Of a DNA stretch of 64,000 nt, positions 7,906-16,690 are shown in pieces. The first letter of the stretch is position 1. Each line of letters starts with the position of its first letter. The position numbers and the translations under genes are program-made. Below the pieces are notes generated by a model. It made no database searches and was not told the DNA's origin. It was given only the letters and a program-made list of their open reading frames with translations. The DNA comes from Clostridia bacterium (GTDB lineage: Bacteria; Bacillota; Clostridia; Oscillospirales; Butyricicoccaceae). The stretch lies in the NCBI GenBank assembly GCA_029099685.1, contig JAQXOO010000029.1, forward strand, positions 32,644-96,643. Reading direction: 5' to 3'.

Positions 7906-8017
7906 CCGCCTGCCGGGTCCTTTTGGCCGTCCCCTGTGTGATGGCGGTCAAAAAAGACCCGGCGGAACAGCGCACCGCGGTTTTGTGACGCTTCGGCCGC
8001 CGGCAGGCGGCTTTTTT
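7906..8017 (+). terminator. terminator after trxA
   Basis: The local stem GCCGCC/GGCGGC (7996-8011) is followed by TTTTTT. In addition CCGCCTGCCGG at 7906-7916 is perfectly complementary to 8000-8010, and GCCGGGTC pairs with GACCCGGC, so the whole 110-nt stretch can fold as one long imperfect hairpin. Confidence 0.7.
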
Positions 8018-8019
8018 CT

Positions 8020-8346
8020 TTAAAACACCAGCTGCACCAGCACCATATAGCAAACCGTGCCCCCCAGGATGCTGGCCAGGGTGCTGCCCTTCCACAGATG
8101 CAGCCCCACGGTGACCGCCACCCCCGCCAGGGCGGGCAGCCAGACGGTGGGCGCGGCAGCCGCCGCGTCCTTCAGGCAGTACACCACCAGCATCCCCATG
8201 ATGGCATAGGGCAGCACCCGTCCCAGATAGCTGACAAAGGCGGGCGTCCGCCTTCGTCCCCCCAGCAGGAAAAAGGGCAGGAACCGCAGCGCGGCGGTGA
8301 CGGCGGCCATGGTCAAGATCAAAGCCACGGTATGTCCGTTATCCAC
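8020..8346 (-). CDS. azlD: branched-chain amino acid exporter small subunit AzlD-like
   Basis: 108 residues with three to four hydrophobic segments and the AzlD-type core AALRFLPFFLLGGRR and YLGRVLPYAIMGMLV. AzlD works with AzlC in export of branched-chain amino acids or analogues. It overlaps the upstream azlC by 8 nt, the usual coupled pair. Confidence 0.9.
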   Translation of the reverse strand: MDNGHTVALILTMAAVTAALRFLPFFLLGGRRRTPAFVSYLGRVLPYAIMGMLVVYCLKDAAAAAPTVWLPALAGVAVTVGLHLWKGSTLASILGGTVCYMVLVQLVF

Positions 8347-9040
8347 GCGCCGTCCCCTCCTTTCCCTCCAGGGCAGGCCGCAGAAGGGCCAGCGCCAGAG
8401 TGATGAGGGCCATGGACGGAATGAGAAACAGCTCCCGGCCGAAAAGCAGCAGACAGGCCAGCGTCAACCCCACCCCCAGCAGCGCCGGACGGTGCTCCCG
8501 GGTCCCCCGCCACTGGTCCACGAACACGGTGACAAACAGGGCGGTCATGGAAAACTCGATGCCCGTGGTATCAAAGGGCAGCACCTGCCCCAGCAGACCG
8601 CCCAAAAGGCTGCCCGCCGCCCAATAGCCGTAATTGAGCAGCGATACCGCCAGCCGGTAGCGGTCCGGGTCGGTGTTCTCCGGGACGCTGCCGCCGCACA
8701 GCAGGGAATAAGTCTCGTCCGTCAGGGTAAAAATCAATACATTTCGGCATTTTCCGGCATTTTTATACAAATCGTACATAGAAATGCTGTAAAAAAGATG
8801 CCTGGCATTGACCATCAGGGTGGTCAGCGCCACGGTGAGCACCGACGCGCCCCCGGCGATGAGGCTGACGCCCACATACTGCATGGACCCTGCATAGACC
8901 GCCAGGCTCATGGCCAGGGCCCACAGCGGGCCGTATCCCACGCTGCCCAGCAGGATGCCGAAGCCCACACCCAGCACCAAATATCCCCCCAGCACGGGAA
9001 GGGATCGGTAAAAGGCGGCTTTTACAAGGTCTTTTGTCAT
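8339..9040 (-). CDS. azlC: branched-chain amino acid exporter large subunit AzlC-like
   Basis: 233 residues, polytopic, with the family stretches FGILLGSVGYGPLWA, VNARHLFYSISM and TDETYSLL. AzlC forms the export channel with AzlD in the cytoplasmic membrane. The ATG has no clear Shine-Dalgarno sequence (GTGTGAACTGTC precedes it), so expression may be low or the transcript short. It is divergent from the carboxypeptidase gene; no Lrp/AzlB-type regulator is adjacent. Confidence 0.9.
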   Translation of the reverse strand: MTKDLVKAAFYRSLPVLGGYLVLGVGFGILLGSVGYGPLWALAMSLAVYAGSMQYVGVSLIAGGASVLTVALTTLMVNARHLFYSISMYDLYKNAGKCRNVLIFTLTDETYSLLCGGSVPENTDPDRYRLAVSLLNYGYWAAGSLLGGLLGQVLPFDTTGIEFSMTALFVTVFVDQWRGTREHRPALLGVGLTLACLLLFGRELFLIPSMALITLALALLRPALEGKEGTARG

Positions 9041-9124
9041 GACAGTTCACACTTTCGCACAGTAAATTGAAGAATATGATACCACAGGCTCCCGGGAAAT
9101 GCAAGGTGCGGCCCCTGTCTTTTC

Positions 9125-9153
9125 TTGCGCCGCCGGAGGAAGTATGCTATACT
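9125..9153 (+). promoter_or_regulatory. promoter of the M32 carboxypeptidase gene
   Basis: TTGCGC (9125-9130), 17-bp spacer, TATACT (9148-9153), about 50 nt before the start codon. Confidence 0.55.
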
Positions 9154-9204
9154 GCCATCATGGCACCGGCGAACGGGTGTCAAAGAATGAAAGGAGACAC
9201 CGCT

Positions 9205-10704
9205 ATGGATCTGCAAACCGCTCTGCAGCAGCTGGAAGCGCTGCAGCAAAAGCAATATGCCTACCGCACAGCCTCCTCCGCGCTGTATCTGGACGGCGTC
9301 ACCGTTGCTCCCCGGGACACCGCCGAGGGCCGGGGCGTGGCCCTGGGTATCCTGGCCGGAGAGGAGCACAAGCTGTTTTCCGACCCCCAGGTGGGTGCGC
9401 TTTTAACCTTTTTGGAGGGGGAAACGACCGGGCTGACCCCGGAGCAGGCCCGCCAGGTGCAGCTTCTGCGCCGGGGCTATGACCAGCTTTCCCGCATCCC
9501 CGCCGGGGAATATATGGAATATGCCCAGCTGACCAACCAGGCCAGCGACGTGTGGCACCGGGCCAAGGAGGCCTCTGACTTTGCCCTGTTCCGCCCGGTG
9601 CTGGAGCGGCTGGTGGCCTTCCAGAAGAAATTTGCCGGCTATTTTGACAGCACCAAGGCGCCCTATGACGCGCTGCTCAACGAATACGAGCGGGGCATGA
9701 CCATGGAAAAGCTGGACCGGTTTTTCGGCGTTCTGCGGGAGCGGCTGGTGCCCGTCATCCGGGAGATCGCCGGCCGGCCCCAGATCGACGACAGCTTTCT
9801 GCACCGCTCCTTCCCGGTGGAGCAGCAGCGGAAGCTTTCCGATTACCTGATGGAGGTGCTGGGTCTGGACCGCGCCCACTGCGCCATCGGCGAGACCGAG
9901 CACCCCTTCACCCTGAACTTTACCAGCCAGGATGTGCGCATCACCACCAACTACAAGGAGCACGACCTGGCGGACTCCATGTATTCCGTGATCCACGAGG
10001 GCGGCCACGCCCTGTACGAGCTGGGCGTAAACCCGGCCTATGACTACAACTGCCTGGCGGGCGGTGTGTCCATGGGCGTCCACGAGAGCCAGTCCCGGTT
10101 TTACGAAAACCTCATCGGCCGCTCCCTGCCCTTTATCCGGGCGGTCTTCCCCAGGATCCGGGAGCTGTTCCCCCAGCAGCTGGAAAATGTCACCGCGGAG
10201 GATTTTTACCGGGCGGTCAACAAAGCCCAGCCCTCCCTCATCCGCACCGAGGCAGATGAGCTTACCTATTGTTTCCACGTAATGATCCGCTACGAGATCG
10301 AAAAGCAGCTCATCGGCGGTACGCTGGAGGTCAAGGATATCCCCCAGGTCTGGAACGCCCTTTACCGGGACTATCTGGGGGTGGAGGTCCCCGATGACCG
10401 TCGCGGCTGCCTGCAGGATTCCCACTGGTCGGGCGGCTCCTTCGGCTACTTCCCCTCCTATGCCCTGGGCAGTGCTTACGGTGTCCAGATGCTGCGGAAC
10501 ATGGAGCGGGAAATGGACGTCTGGGGCCCGGTGGGCCGCGGCGACCTGAGCGCCGTCACCGGCTGGCTCCGGGACAGGATCCACCGCTACGGCTGCCTGC
10601 TGGAGCCCGGCGAGGTGGTGGAGCGGGCCTGCGGCCCCTTTGACCCCACCGTCTACACCGACTATCTGGAGGACAAATACCGGAGGCTGTACGGTCTGAA
10701 GTGA
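9205..10704 (+). CDS. M32-family metallocarboxypeptidase (carboxypeptidase Taq type)
   Basis: 499 residues from the ATG at 9205, with AAAGGAG 8 nt upstream; the frame extends further 5' but without a site. The zinc motif H264-E-G-G-H268 lies in SVIHEGGHALYELG, and GVHESQSRFYENLIGRS, the M32 signature, follows. Family length is about 500 residues. The enzyme removes C-terminal residues from peptides in the cytoplasm. It is monocistronic with its own promoter and terminator. It fits an amino-acid-fermenting lifestyle together with the M3 oligopeptidase farther along. Confidence 0.93.
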   Translation: MDLQTALQQLEALQQKQYAYRTASSALYLDGVTVAPRDTAEGRGVALGILAGEEHKLFSDPQVGALLTFLEGETTGLTPEQARQVQLLRRGYDQLSRIPAGEYMEYAQLTNQASDVWHRAKEASDFALFRPVLERLVAFQKKFAGYFDSTKAPYDALLNEYERGMTMEKLDRFFGVLRERLVPVIREIAGRPQIDDSFLHRSFPVEQQRKLSDYLMEVLGLDRAHCAIGETEHPFTLNFTSQDVRITTNYKEHDLADSMYSVIHEGGHALYELGVNPAYDYNCLAGGVSMGVHESQSRFYENLIGRSLPFIRAVFPRIRELFPQQLENVTAEDFYRAVNKAQPSLIRTEADELTYCFHVMIRYEIEKQLIGGTLEVKDIPQVWNALYRDYLGVEVPDDRRGCLQDSHWSGGSFGYFPSYALGSAYGVQMLRNMEREMDVWGPVGRGDLSAVTGWLRDRIHRYGCLLEPGEVVERACGPFDPTVYTDYLEDKYRRLYGLK

Positions 10705-10726
10705 CCGCCCGCCGCCGGCGCAAACC

Positions 10727-10770
10727 AAAAAGCGCTGTCCCGGGGCGTCTTTCCCTGGGACAGCGTTTTT
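10727..10770. terminator. bidirectional terminator between M32 and XRE genes
   Basis: Stem CGCTGTCCC/GGGACAGCG (10733-10741 and 10757-10765) with AAAAA on the left and TTTTT on the right, serving the two convergent genes. Confidence 0.8.
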
Positions 10771-10804
10771 CTTTGTCACGGATGCTGGGCCGCAAAAAAG
10801 GGAG

Positions 10805-11143
10805 CTACTTTCCCGCTCCCGCCCGGGCCACCGCCTCGAAAAAGCCCTGCAGCGTTTTTTCCAGCGCGCCCCGGTACGCGGGGTCCAGGCGGCCGATGCG
10901 GGCGCACAGGTCGTCCTGGGACTCTGCCCGGCGGCCGAACAGCAGCTCGTCACTGCTGCAGCAAAGCACCCGGCACACCCGCATCAGCGTCTCCAGGCTG
11001 AAGGTGGAATCTCCCAGCTCCACATTGGCCAGGAACCGGGGGCTGAGCCCGCACAGCTCTCCCAGCTGCTCCCGGGTGTATCCGGCCAGTTCCCGCTTTT
11101 CCCGCAGACGGGCGCCGATCTGTTTTTTCTGCTCCGCTCGCAT
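10805..11143 (-). CDS. XRE-family helix-turn-helix regulator
   Basis: 112 residues. The Cro/CI-type helix-turn-helix occupies about residues 8-65 (RLREKRELAGYTREQLGELC, then FLANVELGDSTFSLETLMR). The remaining 45 residues are helical and could dimerise. It is divergent from the Crp/Fnr-type gene and the intergenic space holds a perfect dyad that could be its operator. Target genes unknown. Confidence 0.88.
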   Translation of the reverse strand: MRAEQKKQIGARLREKRELAGYTREQLGELCGLSPRFLANVELGDSTFSLETLMRVCRVLCCSSDELLFGRRAESQDDLCARIGRLDPAYRGALEKTLQGFFEAVARAGAGK

Positions 11144-11198
11144 CTCATCACCTCACATCACAAGTCTAACAGGAGACAACAGATGTTAAAATGTGATA

Positions 11199-11223
11199 TT
11201 ATCGCATAATTATCATGCGATAA
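11199..11223. promoter_or_regulatory. candidate operator between divergent regulators (9-bp dyad)
   Basis: TTATCGCAT and ATGCGATAA form a perfect 9-bp inverted repeat separated by 7 bp. It lies in the AT-rich space upstream of both the XRE and the Crp/Fnr-type gene. Its match to either protein is inferred from position. Confidence 0.5.
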
Positions 11224-11324
11224 AAAATGCGTTTTTATTCGGCCCCGCCAAATATTTTCAGCAAAAAATTCAAAAAAATTTCATAAAATTATCCTGTGTT
11301 AATGTAAAGTCCTTCCAAAAGCAA

Positions 11325-11330
11325 TATAAT
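11325..11330 (+). promoter_or_regulatory. -10 element upstream of the Crp/Fnr-type gene
   Basis: A perfect TATAAT lies about 35 nt before the putative ATT start. No good -35 is found at 16-18 bp (TGTAAA or AATGTA), suggesting activator dependence or a weak promoter. Confidence 0.4.
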
Positions 11331-11365
11331 GACATCAGAAATGATTCAACAAAGGGGCTGTTACC

Positions 11366-11938
11366 ATTCTTCAGATACAGGAATTCATCAAGACGACGCT
11401 GGGCATCACCGATCCCGAGATCGCTTCCTTTCTGGCGGAAGTTTCTCACTGGGAGGTCGTTGCCAGAGGCAGCCGTCTGGTCTCCATGGGTGAGCAGCCG
11501 GAGGCCCTCCCATTCCTGGCAGAAGGCGTTCTGCGGTGCTATGTGGTGGATGAAAACGGCCGGGACATCACCGACTGCTTTGTCAGCCGGCCCGGCGACG
11601 CGGCGACAGGCTGCGGCGGACTGAACGCCCCCTCCGTGGTCAATATCGAGGCGATCACCGATTGCCAGCTTATGTTCGTCCCGCTGGCGCAGCTTCTTCC
11701 CCTGCTGGACCACCCCCAGATGCTGCGCGCCTACAACTGCCACCTTTGCAGAGCCCTCTACCGCCATTGGGAGATCAAAATGCTGCTGTACCAATGCTCT
11801 GCCATGGAGCGGTACCAGTGGTTCCTGGACCACTATCCCGGCCTGGAGCAGGTGGTCAGCGGAAAGCATGTGGCCTCCTTCATCGGCATCACGCCGGTGA
11901 CCCTGTCCCGCCTGCGCCACCAGTTGAAAAAAGAATAG
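11366..11938 (+). CDS. Crp/Fnr-family regulator, apparently ATT-initiated
   Basis: 190 residues if read from ATT at 11366. The N-terminal cyclic-nucleotide-type beta roll runs to about residue 120 (VARGSRLVSMGEQPEALPFL, then GVLRCYVVDENGRDITDCFV). A short C-terminal helix-turn-helix (GKHVASFIGITPVTLSRLRH) ends the protein. The first ATG (11486) would remove about 40 residues of the beta roll. Upstream, the frame closes at 11342 and offers no ATG, GTG, TTG or CTG before ATT, which has AAAGGGG 8 nt upstream. Ligand and targets unknown. Confidence is high for the family, moderate for the start. Confidence 0.75.
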   Translation: MLQIQEFIKTTLGITDPEIASFLAEVSHWEVVARGSRLVSMGEQPEALPFLAEGVLRCYVVDENGRDITDCFVSRPGDAATGCGGLNAPSVVNIEAITDCQLMFVPLAQLLPLLDHPQMLRAYNCHLCRALYRHWEIKMLLYQCSAMERYQWFLDHYPGLEQVVSGKHVASFIGITPVTLSRLRHQLKKE

Positions 11939-11963
11939 GCGTTCCCCCGCCCGCGCAAGCAAA

Positions 11964-11995
11964 AATGCTGTAGCCTTCCGGCTACAGCATTTTCA
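11964..11995. terminator. bidirectional terminator, Crp/Fnr-type gene and CCA-adding enzyme
   Basis: Stem AATGCTGTAGCC/GGCTACAGCATT with a TTCC loop, flanked by A and T runs. The stop codon of the CCA-adding enzyme gene (11982-11984) lies inside the stem. Confidence 0.85.
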
Positions 11996-13292
11996 GCAAC
12001 TGCTCCTTTTCGTTGGGCGTGCGGCCGTCGATGACAGCGTCCACCATCCGTTCCAGCGCCGCGCCGATGGCGGGTCCTTCCAGCCCCAGCGCCGCCAGGT
12101 CGCCGCCCTTTACCGCCAGGCCCGAGCGGTCAAAGCAGGGCTTTTGCGCCAGCAGGGCGTCCAGGGCAGCTTCCGTCTCCCGGAACCGGTCGGCCCGGTA
12201 ATATTTGGGGTGCTGGCCCAGGTTGTCCGCGATCTTCACCTGCAAAAGGGCCCGCAGGTCCCGCTCCCCCAGCTTCCGCAGCCAGCGCAGCAGGCTTTTT
12301 TCGGTGTTCAGGATGTCATGGTCATGACAAGCGATGAGCCGTACCACCCGCTCCGCCGTTTCCCGGTCGCACCGCAGCCGGGCCAGAGCGCCCTCCGCCA
12401 GCCGGGCGCTCTCCCGGGCGTGCCCGTAAAAATGTCCGTCCCCACGGAAATCCACGGAAAACCGCGGGGGTTTGCCGCAGTCATGGAGCAGCATGGTCAG
12501 CCGCAGCACCGGATCTCCGGGCACCTGCTCCAGGGTGTGCAGGGTGTGCTCCCACACGTCGTACAGGTGGTGCTTGTTTTGCTGGTCAAAGTCAAACATA
12601 GGCTCCAGCTCCGGCAGGATGACGGCAAACACCGCCCGGTACTGCCGCAGCACCGGCACGGCATGGGGCGCGCACAGCAGCGGCAGCAGCTCCGCCAGCA
12701 CCCGTTCCGCCGCCAGCGACCCCAGCAGCTCCTTTTGGGCCAGCATGGCCCGGGCGGTGGCCCCTTCGATGGAAAAGCCCAGCTTCGCCGCAAACCGCAG
12801 CCCCCGCAGGATGCGCAAAGCGTCCTCGTCAAAGCGCTTTTCCGGGTCGCCCACCGCCCGCAGCAGGCGGTTTTCCAGGTCCTTTTGACCGCCGAACGGG
12901 TCGGTCAGCCCCGTTTTTGGAGAAAAAGCCATGGCGTTTACGGTAAAATCCCTGCGGGACAGGTCCTCGCCGATGGTGGCGGCAAAGGCCACGCTGTCGG
13001 GCCGCCGGTGGTCGGAATAAGGCCCCTCGGTGCGGAAGGTGGTGATCTCCACCCGGGCCTCTCCCAGCACGGCGGTGACCGTTCCGTGCTTCAGGCCGGT
13101 GTCCAGCACGGTGACGCCCGCCAGGGCGGCGTGTACCTGCTCCGGCCGGGCGGCGGTGGCAATGTCCCAGTCGCCGGGGACGCGCCCCAGCAGGCTGTCC
13201 CGGACGCAGCCCCCCACCGCAAAGGCGGCAAAGCCGGCATTTTCCAGCTGTTCCAGAACCCATTGGGCATGGGCGGGAAGATCGATGGGCAT
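11982..13292 (-). CDS. cca: CCA tRNA nucleotidyltransferase with HD domain
   Basis: 436 residues from the ATG at 13292 with GGAGG 8 nt upstream. The class II nucleotidyltransferase motif is AVGGCVRD (residues 25-32) followed by D41-W-D43, the metal ligands. RRDFTVNAMAF and the flexible-loop region RILRGLRFAAKLGF follow. An HD domain lies in the C-terminal half (LLHDCGKP, CHDHD). The enzyme adds or repairs the 3' CCA end of tRNAs. The tRNA-Thr here encodes its own CCA, so repair, or tRNAs lacking CCA elsewhere, is the likely need. Single gene; the IS5 remnant inserted behind its 5' end. Confidence 0.93.
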   Translation of the reverse strand: MPIDLPAHAQWVLEQLENAGFAAFAVGGCVRDSLLGRVPGDWDIATAARPEQVHAALAGVTVLDTGLKHGTVTAVLGEARVEITTFRTEGPYSDHRRPDSVAFAATIGEDLSRRDFTVNAMAFSPKTGLTDPFGGQKDLENRLLRAVGDPEKRFDEDALRILRGLRFAAKLGFSIEGATARAMLAQKELLGSLAAERVLAELLPLLCAPHAVPVLRQYRAVFAVILPELEPMFDFDQQNKHHLYDVWEHTLHTLEQVPGDPVLRLTMLLHDCGKPPRFSVDFRGDGHFYGHARESARLAEGALARLRCDRETAERVVRLIACHDHDILNTEKSLLRWLRKLGERDLRALLQVKIADNLGQHPKYYRADRFRETEAALDALLAQKPCFDRSGLAVKGGDLAALGLEGPAIGAALERMVDAVIDGRTPNEKEQLLKML

Positions 13293-13492
13293 GGGATACC
13301 GCCTCCTTTCAGACAACATACCGGGACGGACGCCCCGGCGTTTTAGGGAACCTCTGAATAAATCGCTTTTACGCCCATGGCATAATGAAGTGATGGGGAT
13401 TTTTAGCAAAAACGTGTGGTTTGGAGTGAAAATAGCCAGAATTGCTCTGCTATTTAACCACTTTTTCTGAAAAAGGGCAGACGAACCCCATA

Positions 13493-14072
13493 TCAGTCCG
13501 TGGAGCGTTTTCGCCCGGCGATGGCAAGAGAATACAGATTTGCGCAAGCGAACATGGCGTAGAGCCGGTTTTCGTCTGGTGCATTTTCGGATCACGGGCT
13601 TTATCCGCATTCTTCGTGGAGCTGGGGGCATTGATGATGGTCGCATCGACAATGGTGCCGCCCTTCATCATGTGGCCGGTTTGTACCATGGCTCGGGTGA
13701 TCGCGTCAAAAAACAGCTTGTTCGGGCCGTTCGCTTCCATAAGATGGCGGAATCTGCACAGTGTCGTTTCATCCGGAACCCTTTCCGTCATGGAGTTAAT
13801 ACCTGTGAATTTACGCATGGCATAGCTGTCGTAAATGGCGTCCTCGGTAGCCGGGTCGGACAGGTTGAACCAAATCTGAAGAAGATACATACGCAGCATC
13901 TTCTCGATGCCCATGGGGGACGGCCACGTTTCCCCTTAGGGTAGTAGGGTTCGATAACACCAACCCACTCGTCCCGGGGAATGAGCTCGTCCATAATCTC
14001 CAGAAATTCCTCCCGCTTCGTTTTCTTCTTGCGGAAGCTGTATTCCCTGTCGGTAAAGGTTTCCTGCTTCAT
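13493..14072 (-). pseudogene. IS5-family transposase, frameshifted and internally deleted
   Basis: Reading starts MKQETFTDREYSFRKKKTKR at 14072 and reaches YYPKGKRGRPP. There a C run (near 13908-13914) has lost one base and the protein continues in another frame as MGIEKMLRMYLLQIWFNLSD, then GTIVDATIINAPSSTKNADK (first catalytic Asp region) to DPKMHQTK. The expected middle with the remaining catalytic residues is missing and the frame shifts again to the family C-terminus LYAMFACANLYSLAIAGRKR ending at 13493. Both lesions make it non-functional. Confidence 0.85.
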
Positions 14073-14157
14073 TGCTGCGCACCACAATTGATTTGATGGT
14101 ATCATGATACCATATCCGGAGCCTTTGTGGTCGCGCGGCTTAAATCATAGGTTCCCT
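13964..14157. repeat. 194-bp direct repeat, copy 1 (IS5-like 5' end)
   Basis: Nearly identical to 14444-14637 in the same orientation: transposase start region, an 18-bp palindrome ATGGTATCATGATACCAT (14096-14113) and the terminal repeat. The pair could recombine and delete the gene between. Confidence 0.9.
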
Positions 14158-14392
14158 AATGCATGATTTGCTTTTTAATCTTATCAATTTCGTCTTGGAA
14201 CTTTAGTTCCTGTTTTGTTATCATCTCTAGAAGACAGCCAATGATGTATGTAAAATAGATACATACACAAAACAGCACCATAGCCAGCAACTTATAAATC
14301 CAGTACCGGGAAAAGAAACTCGCAACCAGTGTACCAAGTGAAAACAAAAGTACCACTGTCATTATGATATTTAACGTTTTAATTTTTTGCAT
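14156..14392 (-). CDS. small membrane protein enclosed by IS5 remnants, possibly truncated
   Basis: 78 residues from the ATG at 14392 with GGAGG 7 nt upstream. Two membrane segments (about 8-30 and 34-58) are followed by a charged, probably coiled-coil tail (KQELKFQDEIDKIKKQ). The base composition is clearly AT-rich compared with neighbours and the codons differ accordingly, so it came from elsewhere. Its stop codon TAG is formed at the edge of the IS element, so the original protein may have been longer. No family recognised. Confidence 0.6.
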   Translation of the reverse strand: MQKIKTLNIIMTVVLLFSLGTLVASFFSRYWIYKLLAMVLFCVCIYFTYIIGCLLEMITKQELKFQDEIDKIKKQIMH

Positions 14393-14443
14393 AGTAGCCT
14401 CCAACTTTTATCTTAAAGGATTATTCAGTGTTCCAAGCACCTT

Positions 14444-14637
14444 CCCACTCGTCCCAGGGAATGATCTCATCCATCATCTCCAGAAATTCCTCCCGCTTCG
14501 TTTTCTTCTTGCGAAAGCTGTATTCCTTGTCGGTAAAGGTTTCCTGCTCCATTGCTGCGTACCTCCATTGATTTGATGGTATCATGATACCATATCCGGA
14601 GCCTTTGTGGTCGTGTGGCTTAAATCAGAGGTTCCTT
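14444..14637 (-). mobile_element. partial IS5-like element (copy 2, transposase 5' end only)
   Basis: Same orientation as copy 1 and about 95 % identical to 13964-14157 by eye. It keeps the first 35 or so codons of the transposase (MEQETFTDKEYSFRKKKTKR, start at 14552), the palindrome ATGGTATCATGATACCAT at 14576-14593 and one terminal repeat (AAGGAACCTCTGA). The rest is lost, ending in the low-GC gene's upstream region. Confidence 0.85.
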
Positions 14638-14668
14638 AAAAAAGCGGCGGGCCTGTGCCCGCCGCTTT
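14637..14668 (-). terminator. intrinsic terminator of ftsH
   Basis: Minus-strand stem GCGGCGGGC/GCCCGCCGC with a 4-nt loop followed by TTTTTT, just after ftsH. Its T tract adjoins the IS remnant, which therefore inserted right behind the terminator. Confidence 0.88.
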
Positions 14669-14673
14669 CGGTT

Positions 14674-16638
14674 TCATTGGTTCTGTTCGGGCTGCTCCGG
14701 CGTCTCCGGCTGCGTCTCAGGAGCCGGCTGCTGCGCCTCCGGCTCGCCCATGACCTCCCGGACGGAGCGGTCACCCTCCTCCTTCTGGCCAAGGGACTTG
14801 GCCGAAGCCTCGGGCGGAGTTTCTCCCTTGAAGATGGCCTCCAGCTGGGCGTTGTCCATGGTCTCATGCTCCAGCAGGAACCGGGCCAGGCGGTGCAGGA
14901 TGTCCAGATTGTCCCGCAGGATCTGCTCGCAGCGCTGATACGCCCTGTCGATCAGGCCCTTGACCTCGCTGTCGATGAGCGAGGAGGTCTGCTCGGACAG
15001 ATGGTTGGTGTTGGCGAAATCCCGGCCCAGGAACACCTCGTCGTGGCTGGCGCTGAAGTCGATGGGACCCAGCTTTTCGCTCATGCCGTACTTGGTGACC
15101 ATCTTGCGGGCGATGTCAGAGGCCCGCTGGATGTCGTTGGAAGCACCGGTGGAGATATCGTCCATGATGAGCTTTTCCGCCACGCGGCCGCCCAGCAGGA
15201 CGATCAGTTCCTCCTCCATCTGCTGCTTGGTGTTGTAATATTTGTCTTCCTTGGGCATATTCAGCGTAAAGCCGCCTGCCCGGCCACGGGGCACGATGGA
15301 CACCTGCTGGACAGGGTCCTGGGTGGGCAGCACCCGGGAAGTCAGCGCGTGACCCGCCTCGTGATAGGCGGTGATCTTCCGCTCGTGCTCGGTGATGACC
15401 CGGTTCTTTTTCTCGTTGCCCATGATGACCTTCAAAAAGGCGTTGTCGATATCCTTCAGGCCGATCTTGCTCTTGCCCTGGCGGGCGGCCAGCAGAGCGG
15501 CCTCATTGAGCAGGTTTTCCAGGTCTGCGCCGGTGAAGCCCACGGTGCTGCGGGCGATGGCGTCAAAGCTCACATCGTCCTCAAAGGGCTTTTTGCGGGC
15601 ATGGACCTTGAGGATCTCCACCCGCCCCTTGATATCAGGCACGCCGATATAGATCTGGCGGTCAAACCGGCCGGGACGCAGCAGCGCGGGGTCCAGAATG
15701 TCCGCCCGGTTGGTGGCGGCCATGACGATGACGCCGGCGTTGTTGCCGAAGCCGTCCATCTCCACCAGCAGCTGGTTCAGGGTCTGCTCCCGCTCGTCGT
15801 GACCGCCGCCCAGGCCCGCGCCGCGCTGGCGGCCCACCGCGTCGATCTCGTCGATGAACACGATGGCGGGGGCGTGCTTTTTGGCCTGGTCGAACAGGTC
15901 CCGCACGCGGGAGGCGCCCACGCCCACATACAGCTCTACAAAGTCGGAGCCGGAGATGGAGAAGAAGGGCACACCGGCCTCTCCGGCCACCGCCTTGGCG
16001 ATCAGGGTCTTACCGGTACCGGGAGGGCCCACCAACAAAACGCCCTTGGGGATGCGGGCGCCCAGCGCCATATATTTTCTCGGCTCCTTGAGGAAGTCCA
16101 CGATCTCCTCCAGGTCGGCCTTTTCCTCGTCGGCGCCAGCCACATCGCGGAAGGTGACCTTTTTGGTGTCGTTGGGGTTGGCCATCTTGGCCCGGGCCTT
16201 GCCGAAGTTCATGGCTCCGCCTCCGCCGCCGTTCTGGCGGTTCATCATAAAGAACCAGAACGCGCCGAATACCACGATGATAACGATATAGGGCAGGAAG
16301 GAGTACCAGATGGAGTAATGCTGCACCTCATAGTCCACCTTCAGGGTGCCGGCGTCCTGCTGGGCCGTGATCTCGTCCCCCAGGTCCTCCATGAAATAGT
16401 CCATGTTGGTCACTTCATAGACCATCTGGGAGCCGTCCTTCAGCTCCAGCAGGATCTGGTTCTCACCCAGGATCAGCTCGGTGGCCTGCTCCTCCAGGAT
16501 GGCCTGCCGCACGTCGGTATAGGTGGCGGCGGGGGCTTCCTGGCCGGGGCCCATCAGCACGCTGATGGTCACCAGCAGCACGATGAAGAACATAATATAG
16601 AGGCCGATGCCGCGGCCGCTTCCCTTCTTCTTGTTCAA
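14674..16638 (-). CDS. ftsH: ATP-dependent zinc metalloprotease FtsH
   Basis: 654 residues. Two N-terminal membrane segments (about 12-30 and 110-130) flank an external domain. The AAA module has Walker A GPPGTGKT near 204-211, Walker B IVFIDEID and the second region of homology. The protease motif is H426-E-A-G-H430. FtsH degrades membrane and short-lived cytoplasmic proteins as a hexamer. The tail is Glu/Pro/Gln-rich and disordered ([20 protein letters not shown]). It is last in the run tilS-hpt-ftsH, the same neighbours as in Bacillus. Confidence 0.97.
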   Translation of the reverse strand: MNKKKGSGRGIGLYIMFFIVLLVTISVLMGPGQEAPAATYTDVRQAILEEQATELILGENQILLELKDGSQMVYEVTNMDYFMEDLGDEITAQQDAGTLKVDYEVQHYSIWYSFLPYIVIIVVFGAFWFFMMNRQNGGGGGAMNFGKARAKMANPNDTKKVTFRDVAGADEEKADLEEIVDFLKEPRKYMALGARIPKGVLLVGPPGTGKTLIAKAVAGEAGVPFFSISGSDFVELYVGVGASRVRDLFDQAKKHAPAIVFIDEIDAVGRQRGAGLGGGHDEREQTLNQLLVEMDGFGNNAGVIVMAATNRADILDPALLRPGRFDRQIYIGVPDIKGRVEILKVHARKKPFEDDVSFDAIARSTVGFTGADLENLLNEAALLAARQGKSKIGLKDIDNAFLKVIMGNEKKNRVITEHERKITAYHEAGHALTSRVLPTQDPVQQVSIVPRGRAGGFTLNMPKEDKYYNTKQQMEEELIVLLGGRVAEKLIMDDISTGASNDIQRASDIARKMVTKYGMSEKLGPIDFSASHDEVFLGRDFANTNHLSEQTSSLIDSEVKGLIDRAYQRCEQILRDNLDILHRLARFLLEHETMDNAQLEAIFKGETPPEASAKSLGQKEEGDRSVREVMGEPEAQQPAPETQPETPEQPEQNQ

Positions 16639-16690
16639 GCGTTATGTCATTCCTTTCTTCTGCCGGAACGGTCCCGGCGGGTTTGCCGAA

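Larger units (their letters stand above)
13345..14157 (-). mobile_element. internally deleted IS5-like element (copy 1)
   Basis: The ends AGGGAACCTCTGA (13345) and AGGGAACCTATGA (minus strand from 14157) form terminal inverted repeats. The interior holds a transposase gene with both a frameshift and an internal deletion, so the element cannot move by itself. A second partial copy of its transposase 5' end lies 480 bp away. The flanks give at most a TA duplication. Confidence 0.85.
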
